The position numbers were made by a program, and so were the translations under genes. The notes beneath the pieces were generated by a model. That model was not told where the DNA came from and ran no database searches. It saw only the letters and a list, made by a program, of their open reading frames with translations. Shown in pieces: positions 56,784 through 64,000 of a DNA stretch of 64,000 nucleotides (positions are counted from its first letter, which is position 1; each line of letters starts with the position of its first letter). Location of the stretch: NCBI RefSeq assembly GCF_033958435.1, contig NC_134137.1:319795501-319859500 (forward strand), given 5' to 3'. Source of the stretch: Carettochelys insculpta. Lineage: Eukaryota > Chordata > Testudines > Carettochelyidae.

Positions 56784-57964
56784 TACATGTGAGTCATATG
56801 ATCTATTCTTCATTTAGTACGTGTACCTTACTCCTTTGATGGAAATGGAAGATTCATGTGCATCTAAGGGGGAAATGTCAAGTGTCTACTGAAGCTTGTA
56901 GGTGGTCACATGCTATTGCTCAGTGGTTCTCAAACTTGTGTACTTTTTAACATAGCAAGTCTCTGAGTACAACCCTCCTTATAAATTAAAAGCAGTGTGT
57001 ATATTATTTAAAACCATTCTAAATGATGGAGACAATGCAGGATTTGGGGTGGAGATTGACAGCTCCCAACCCCTCAACCTCACTATTGTTGTAAGCAATA
57101 TTAGATAAAAGTTTAGTTTTATTTTGCTTCCTTCATCTTCCCAAAACAAGGCAAAATAGTCTGACTTATCACCAATTTTTTATAAAGCACAGAAATTGCA
57201 ACTTTGCTAAAAGATAGCATATCAAGCTGAGGAACGACAGAAGCTAAACTCTAAAACTAGTTTCTTGTCATCAGAAACTCAGTCAAAATTGTTGAATTAC
57301 TTTTATTATTCAAATTTGCTAGGTAGCTCTAGGTGGAGATTGGAACAGAGGGTTTGAAAATGAAAGCCTTTGGCATGTAAAGGAGGAAAAAAAGCTATGC
57401 TCTGCAAACAGCAAACAACATAATTTGAGAAAGACAAATATTCCTCATGGGATTGATGGGAACAAGCAGATATGAAAAATAAATGGATTGTAAAGCATTC
57501 AAGAAACAGAGGTAATGTATTATTAGTTCCTGAACAAGATTAGTGTAGTAGTGGATTGTACTTCAAACTTGGCCAAAGTTCTTTTAGAGCCCCATCTGGT
57601 GTGTTTGGAAATTACTGTGTGCACTAACAGTGAATCATGTTAATTTGTTTCCAAGCAACTCTAGCATGCAGGAGCACTCGAGGGCAGATTTATTGAGTCT
57701 TTGTACATATGAAGCTTGCTTTTGAATGTGCTCATATTGGCTTTTTGTAGAAAAGAACAATAATGTTACTACTATATATAGCTGATAAAGATGAACATAT
57801 AACTCCAAGAACCATTTCATTACTGAATAGCTCATTTCACCTCTCCAAGAAACAGACATGGGCTTTTAAAACCTGGAGCCAAAACTATAATTAAGATCCA
57901 TCTGCAGAATGAGAGTGAAATTGTGTGTGTGCATGTGTGTGTACACAACTCTCCTATATCACAC
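56784..57964. other. No recognised feature
   Basis: AT-rich; a GT-rich run at about 57923-57945. No gene is seen. Confidence 0.4.
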
Positions 57965-57967
57965 TAT

Positions 57968-58402
57968 GGCCATGTCTACACTAGCCAAAAACTTCGAAAT
58001 GGCCATGCAAATGGCCATTTGAAAGTTTACTAATGAAGCGCTGAAATACATATTCAGCATCTCATTAGCATGCGGGTGGCCGTGGCACTTCAAAATTAAC
58101 ACGGCTTGCCACCGTGTGGCTCATCCAGATGGGGCTCCTTTTCGAAAGGACCCCACCTACTTCGTAGTCCCCTTATTCCCATCTTCTCATAGGAATAAGG
58201 GGACTTCGAAGTAGCCGGGGTCCTTTCAAAAAGGAGCCCCATCTGGACGAGCCATGCGGCGGCGAACAGGTCAATTTCGAAGTACCGTGGCCGCGCGCAT
58301 ACTAATGAGGTGCTGAATATGTATTTCAGTGCTTCATTATTAAACTTCGAAATGGCCATTTGCATGGCCATTTCAAAGTTTTTGGCTAGTGTAGACATAG
58401 CC
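57968..58402. mobile_element. Palindromic fold-back MITE, 435 bp, copy 3
   Basis: Termini GGCCATGTCTACACTAGCC and, on the complement, GGCTATGTCTACACTAGCC. TAT flanks both sides (57965-57967, 58403-58405). The arms of about 210 bp pair almost fully around a loop near 58180. The left arm has a mutation (ATTTGAAAG for ATTTCGAAG) that is not shared by the right arm. Confidence 0.88.
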
Positions 58403-59259
58403 TATGAGACACACACACACAGACACATATGAAAGGTGTGGTATAGGATAGCTTTATTTGTCTTTATTAAACCCACTTGAGGGATAACACAGACTCAAGC
58501 CTATGCTGAGCAGTGTTATGCAAAAGATGATCTAGAGAAAGATTAGCACACACCTGAGTCTCAGTTGAATGGGAGTTGAGGGCAATAAGGATCTCATAGG
58601 AAAAGCTCAGCCCCTTTCAGGACTGAGACCTTCATTGTAGGCAGCAGTGCTATTTTGGAACATGCTCCTCTATGAAGAAAGGATTAAAGGAGACCACATC
58701 TCTGTGCAAGGGGTTAGGGCTCTAATTAGATGAAGAATTTATTTCTATACCTTAATTTTCATAAAGGTGATAGCAAGACAAATGAATAGAAGATAAAAAA
58801 TGCTGTGGGAGTAATTCATAGACAGTAAGAACTGCTGTACTGGGTTGCCAGAAAACAATAACAGCATCAAGAAAAACCTGAAACTGGTGGTGATTTAATG
58901 GGCTGGGGCTCTGGCTGATGTGCCTCCTGTGGTAACGGTGGTGGTGGCTAAGAGACCTAGGCCCTTTGAATCACTGGTCCCCAGGGCAACTGCCCCTTCC
59001 CTTATCTGTGGGTCTCGCTGTGAATTCTTAAAGAATGTCCCTTACTCTCACTTGTACGACTCTAGACATTCACTTTAACAACCTCCTACGTTGACAGTAC
59101 TCCTTTGCCTCAAAGTGGGGGGAGTGTATGTATATGTGTAACTCAGGCATTAAATACCATTACAATTTAGTGAGATCAGTGGCATAGAACAGAAAGCCCA
59201 TTTACTCATCTTCAGCAGCTCTGATAGCCAGTGCAGGACCCAGGACAGGAGGGGAGTGA
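58403..59259. other. No recognised feature
   Basis: A short CA-rich run at 58411. No gene or element is seen. Confidence 0.4.
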
Positions 59260-59510
59260 GACCCATCTCTGTGCCCCAGAAGGGGCTGGGCCAAGAGTGG
59301 AAGAGGCAGGGTTTAGGATAATCAGAGGAGATCCCCTCAGTTACACAATATATGAAGTGGCAGAGTAGCACTGCCAGCACTTCAAAGGGGCCCAGAGTTC
59401 CAGCCATTACTGCTGCCAAAGGAGCAGTGGTGGTGTCCAGAGCCCATGACCCCATTGAAATGCCAGGTCCCATTACCTTCCACCCCCACCATCAACAGGC
59501 CTGGTCACCT
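59260..59510 (+). repeat. GC-rich interspersed repeat, unassigned family
   Basis: CTCTGTGCCCCAGAAGGGGC and TTCAAAGGGGCCCAGAGTTC match the copy at 42500-42775. The GCTGCC-rich centre and the GTGTCCAGAGCCC phrase recur at 37430-37720. Confidence 0.5.
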
Positions 59511-59564
59511 TTCCATTCCAGGTAAGAATGCCCTTTCCTTTCAGATTTTGCCCTGGGGGGTTGC

Positions 59565-59800
59565 GGGGAGGTTAGGTTGGACATAAGGAAATACTTCTTA
59601 GCTGCCTGGGTGGTTAAGCACTGGAATTAATTACCTGTGTTGTTGTGGAAGCTCTATCACTGAAAATTTTGGAGAGCAGGTTGGACTAATACCTATCAGG
59701 GATGGTCCAGATGATGCTTAGTCATACCATGAAGGCAGGGAACTGGACTTGACCACTCATGGTTACTTCCTGTTCTATTATCCTATGATTCAATGAAAAC
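59565..59800 (+). mobile_element. CR1 3' end, degraded
   Basis: GGTTGGACATAAGGAAATAC, CTTCTTAGCTGCCTGGGTGG and TTAAGCACTGGAATTAATTA give the end of CR1 ORF2 (the usual LDIRKxYFxxxVVKHWN), followed by GACTTGACCACTCATGGTTAC and the tail CCTATGATTCAATGA. It is older than the copy at 10725. Confidence 0.82.
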
Positions 59801-60879
59801 TTGCATTTTTCATCCCTTCCTTGTTCTCACCACTCTCTCCTGATTTCTCTCTCATTATCTTCATTGTATCACTCACATACTATTCCTATTATTATTTCTA
59901 AAGTGTTTTTGAACCTAAACCAAGTTTCCTGCCCCCATCTTTTCAGAACTGATTTCACACATAGAAATATCTAAAGTGCATATTTAGATTTATGGCTCTA
60001 GCGAGGAAGGAAAGCCCCAACACTGGCCCAATTGCACATTTAAATAATAGTCCTGTCAAGTCGCACAGTTGAAGAGAAACATAAACAATGCAGTACTAAA
60101 CTTTGGGTGTGTATAGACTGCAGTTTTCTAGTTCTCTTGATTACCAGACTTAAAAAGCACAATAAATCATTTTTTCATATGCTCATCAATTATCCACAGG
60201 CAATGTAAACACAATTTTTTTCCACTATGGACTTAGACTATTATTATTCTAATATCTGAAACACTTTCCAGCTTTGCAAAGCTATTTATTGTGAGATACA
60301 CAATGCTCAGACCTGCAGCTGGTAGGAACTGATATAGTCCTAGAGTTTCTGCTTTAAATCAATGCAGCTCTGACAGCATATACTAGAGAAGGATCACTGC
60401 ATACAACATGCACATATGCAGTGTATGTATCCAGAATGCTCTTGTAAACTGTAGATATTTCATAGAATTGCTGTCTGAGCTTTAGAAACTGAAGTCAAAA
60501 GTAGCCATTTTTAGTAAACTCTACAGGTACTCTAAGTGGTTGGCCTATTCCCTATAAGCTTTACTTGATATGCCGCAGGTAGTGTTTCTTTTCTCTTCAG
60601 AATGTTCCATGAATTGTCTGTGTGCCCACACTTATAACCAACCCTGCTTATACGGTATTCAAAAGAGAGACTAGCCTGCTTCCAACTCAAAGATTCTGTT
60701 TTTGTTTTTAAAAAGTTTCAGTAAAAAGAAAGCAGATGTGGCCTTTTGTTAACCTTTTACATAAAAGAAATATGCCCCTTTTGAAAAGCTCATTACATCT
60801 AAATTATGATACAGATATGGTGACTATCTTTAAAGAAACACCAGGATATTTTAACATAATATATAGCATACTTTGTGGG
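59801..60879. other. No recognised feature
   Basis: AT-rich. No gene or element is seen. Confidence 0.4.
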
Positions 60880-60962
60880 GCAGATCTTCAGATGGTGTAA
60901 TATGACATAACGCTATTGACTCCAGATTTACACCACCTCTGGGTCTGTTCCAATCTGATCTT
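60880..60962. repeat. Palindromic ancient repeat
   Basis: GCAGATCTTCAGATGGTGTAA on the left pairs with ATTTACACCACCTCTGGGTC on the right, around CTATTGACTCCA. It is the same family as 44375-44452. Confidence 0.6.
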
Positions 60963-61765
60963 CAAAGCACTCTAAAGTTATTAGCTAATTACTGTAAGGT
61001 ACACCCCTGCATTGGGGCTGGAGCTGAGCCGCATGACCTAACAGAAAGTACAGGAAGGCAGTATTGCTGACTGAGCTCCTCAGGGCTTTGAGGAGAATTC
61101 ACACTGCTGCCCCTCTTCCTGAGAAAGCACACTCCCCATGCACTGGACTTGTTCTGCAGCTCAGTACTGAGGAAGGATGGGGTCATGGGCCTCTTTCCTC
61201 TCCTTTGATCCCTTTAGGGCACTGTGAGCCCCCTGGGAAGTACAGCCCTTATGATCTTCTCATGGAAACAAGACTCTCACCCTCCATGAGATATAGATGA
61301 TGGGAAAGACACTCTTGTATTGTTCTCACCCCAGCTTCATTTTCACACACATAAAAGCTAGGCAAAAATTTAAGTCTCGGACTCCAAATCTCCTCACTTT
61401 ATGTCTTGTGTTGAATACTATAAATACATATTTTTATAAAACAAAATTATGTCCTGGTGGAACTGAGGCAGGGCACTTGCCTTCTTCCTGACTGAAAAGT
61501 CATTCTTGCTCCCTTATTAGCCAATTATCTAAATCAAAACAATAATAATAATCACACTGATACTGTAAACTGGCTTCTTTCACACAGATACTGTAAACTA
61601 GAATTCTTTCTAGCCTACTGAAATCAATAACATTTAGCAGCTGGTTTGTGAACTAAAATATAAATGTACATTCTGTTGTTTCATTTGAGCATTATCCATT
61701 CTTTACAAGCATTGATTGTATTTTATGGTTTGTGCATGGTAACTCATCAAGTTTAATAAGCTCTT
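60963..61765. other. No recognised feature
   Basis: No gene or element is seen; frames at 60989-61300 lack motifs. Confidence 0.4.
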
Positions 61766-61768
61766 CTT

Positions 61769-62203
61769 GGCTGTGTCTACACTAGCCCCAAACTTCAAAA
61801 TGGCACACAAATGGCCATTTCGAAGTTTACTAATGAAGCGCTGACATACATATTCAGTGCCTCATTAGCATGCGGGCGGCCACGGCGCTTCGAAATTGAC
61901 GCAGTTCGCCGCCGTGTGGCTCGTCCCGACGGGGCTCCTTTTCGAAAGGACCCTGCCTACTTCAAAGTCTCCTTATTCCTATCTGCTCATAGGAATAAGG
62001 GGACTTCGAAGTAGGCGGGGTCCTTTCGAAAAGGAGCCCCGTCGGGACGAGTTACGCGGTGTCGAGCCGCATCAATTTCGAAGCACCGCGCCCGCCTGCA
62101 TGCTAATGAGGCACTGAATATGCATTTCAGTGCTTCATTAGTAAACTTCGAAATGGCCATTTGTGTGGCCATTTCGAAGTTTGGGGCTAGTGTAGACATG
62201 GCC
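61769..62203. mobile_element. Palindromic fold-back MITE, 435 bp, copy 4
   Basis: Termini GGCTGTGTCTACACTAGCC and, on the complement, GGCCATGTCTACACTAGCC. CTT flanks both sides (61766-61768, 62204-62206). It is GC-rich in the middle of each arm with several TTCGAA sites retained, suggesting a younger copy. Arms pair around CCTATCTGCTCATAGG near 61990. Confidence 0.88.
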
Positions 62204-64000
62204 CTTGTGGGCGGAGATTAGCAATCTTCTTGAATAGCTTTGTCCATGGTGCTTTCTTTTTGACTCTTGCAGACAAAATGAGAACAGTTGACATAGGAAT
62301 CAATAGTGCCTTCAGATCAGACAGCTGTTCTTCCAAATTCTCTGTATATTCTGAATATGCTAGATCCACTTCCAAGATTCTGTATATCCAGCTGAAATAA
62401 CCTCTAAAAATGAAATTGCACATAATAATATATTGTTCATTACATATGAAAACATAAATTTAAAATATTCTTACTATAAGTATGCAGTTTCTGGCATGCT
62501 TCTGAGTTTTTGTAAATTTACAGTGTTTTGCTCCTTTTTTGTGCTGGTTAAAAATATGCATCTACTATCTTACTGATTTAAGCTCCTGTTGCAACACAGA
62601 AGGAGTTTAATAATCTTTAATTACTGTTAAGTAAAGAGTCAAGAAATGGAAAAATCCCTAACAGTTACATTACTAACAAAAATATCATTCCTATTTATCT
62701 AAGAGGCATTATACCTGTCTGGTAGTGTAAACAAGTATTGGTGAGTAAGAAATGTGTTCATAGAGATAAAGTTGGTGTTTGAGACTTTGCAGAGAATTTT
62801 TCTATTTGTACTAAGCAGATATGAAAAAATACTCTGATTTTCTGATATGTCACAAAAATGTAGACTAGAAAGTAAGAGAGAAAATTTGCTTTTAAATTCA
62901 TTGGGAAGGAAAAGCCTGTGTCAAATGCTCCCAACAGGCATAGGAGGAAGATAGCAAGAATGGGAAGCTATTAAAACTGACTCTTTTGAATGCCTGGGTA
63001 GAGGGGAAAAAACCCAAAGGCAAAATCCTGGTATCAGTCGATGAGTTCACCTATCTGCCAATTATACTTATACCAGCCTACACAATCATTCTTATCTAAC
63101 TGTAAAAGAATGAAGCTTTCTGCCTCTCATTGTAATTGTTCGTTATTCTTAATGGACAATTCATTAATAGCTCCTTGGGAAAAAAAACCCAGCAATCTGG
63201 TGTAAAAACACCTACACCCCATGAGACATCAGTTTTAAGGCCATGATTCAGTAAAGCGCTGAAGTCTGCTGATATACATGGGCATAGCTAAGTATGTGCT
63301 TAATTTTAAGCTCCTATTGAAATATCATTATGTTGCGCAGGTACTTATGTTATCTAATGACGTGCTTGAATAGGTTAAGTACATGCTGAGGCACTCTGCT
63401 GAATTGGGCATAAATCAATAAATAAAGTGGAATCCACATTTTTCCCCACAAAGGCTTCAATTCAGGCCTTAAATGAAAACAACCACAATCACATAAACAT
63501 ATGGTCCAACAGGTTTCCTCAACAAAGTGTTAATTAATTTTGCAGTGGTCAATCCACATTTTAATTGTAATTAACAAAATATTGCTGGCCATAAACCCAG
63601 TTTATCCTGCTTTTCTTTCTTTCTCTTGTGCTCTGACCATTCACCACTGTAATCGTATTCAAATAACATTCATGAGGTAGTTGTGGGTCACTAAGGGAAT
63701 CTTCCGTGTACCTTTCTTTGTACCATTTTTCCTCTACAGTTGCTCTTATGCTGCCCCAAAGACTCCCATTGACTTCAGTGGAGTTTAGAGCAGACCTGCA
63801 TGCATCCTAGGATACTAAAAGAAATAGCAAACCAATAGCAATTATATTTGAAAAAAATGGGCAGGGTGGGATATCAAAAGGTGGAAGAGAAGCAAATCCA
63901 CTATGGATTAAGCTAAGAGACAACGGTAAGTGTCTTGAGATTAGAAAAGCTGCTTATGTGTTTCATTCTGTGCTCTTGCACCAAGCTTTGCTTTAAAATG
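62204..64000. other. No recognised feature
   Basis: AT-rich sequence to the window end. Fragments such as CTCCCATTGACTTCAGTGG (63765) look like worn reptile repeats. No gene is seen. Confidence 0.4.

Noticed and set aside
58096..58398. 100-codon minus-strand frame
   Set aside because: Lies wholly inside the palindromic MITE and reflects its arm sequence.
1..64000. CRISPR array, operons, tRNA or rRNA genes
   Set aside because: No regularly spaced repeats and no intact RNA gene; tRNA-like boxes are all within SINE heads. The repeat content is that of a vertebrate genome.

Overview
The window looks like intergenic or intronic DNA from a reptile, most likely a turtle (Testudines). The evidence is its repeat content: CR1 LINEs with an esterase-type ORF1, Pol III SINEs of the kind abundant in turtles, a tRNA SINE with a CR1-like tail, many Harbinger-type MITEs, and retroviral solo LTRs. 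The species cannot be named from sequence alone. I found no intact host gene. Every long reading frame I could assign belongs to a mobile element, and all carry disabling changes or are truncated. The one possible trace of a host gene is a short stretch at 19806-19925 resembling the N-terminus of EIF2B5.

Layout. 1-1140: the 5' end of a minus-strand CR1, running off the left edge. 1195-4820: a near-complete but dead APE-type LINE. 4830-5120: the end of a Harbinger-type element. 5.8-11.3 kb: CR1 tails and a solo LTR (8745-9812, perfect 5-bp target duplication). 12.2-18.0 kb: MITEs, a second LTR, an AT-rich repeat and a fold-back SINE. 18.66-19.80 kb: one CR1 interrupted by another. 21.2-23.2 kb: a second, 5'-truncated copy of the first LINE. 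24-31 kb: SINEs, a C-rich minisatellite and a 1.7-kb CR1. 31-47 kb: sparse SINEs, MITEs, MIR relics and a hAT MITE. 47.47-49.45 kb: a degraded PIF/Harbinger transposon with recognisable transposase. 51-62.2 kb: a hAT MITE, three more ~435-bp palindromic MITEs or their derivatives, and further repeats.

Two things stand out. First, four SINE insertions have a fold-back, head-outward structure, each enclosed by its own target-site duplication, so each inverted structure apparently arrived as one unit. Second, a family of ~435-bp near-perfect palindromic MITEs, plus related non-palindromic MITEs, share GGC..GTCTACAC ends with 3-bp target duplications. The Harbinger transposon at 47.5 kb has a similar end, suggesting, but not proving, that this transposase type mobilised them.

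All calls come from reading the sequence and recalling family features; no database search was run. Element boundaries without a stated target duplication are approximate.
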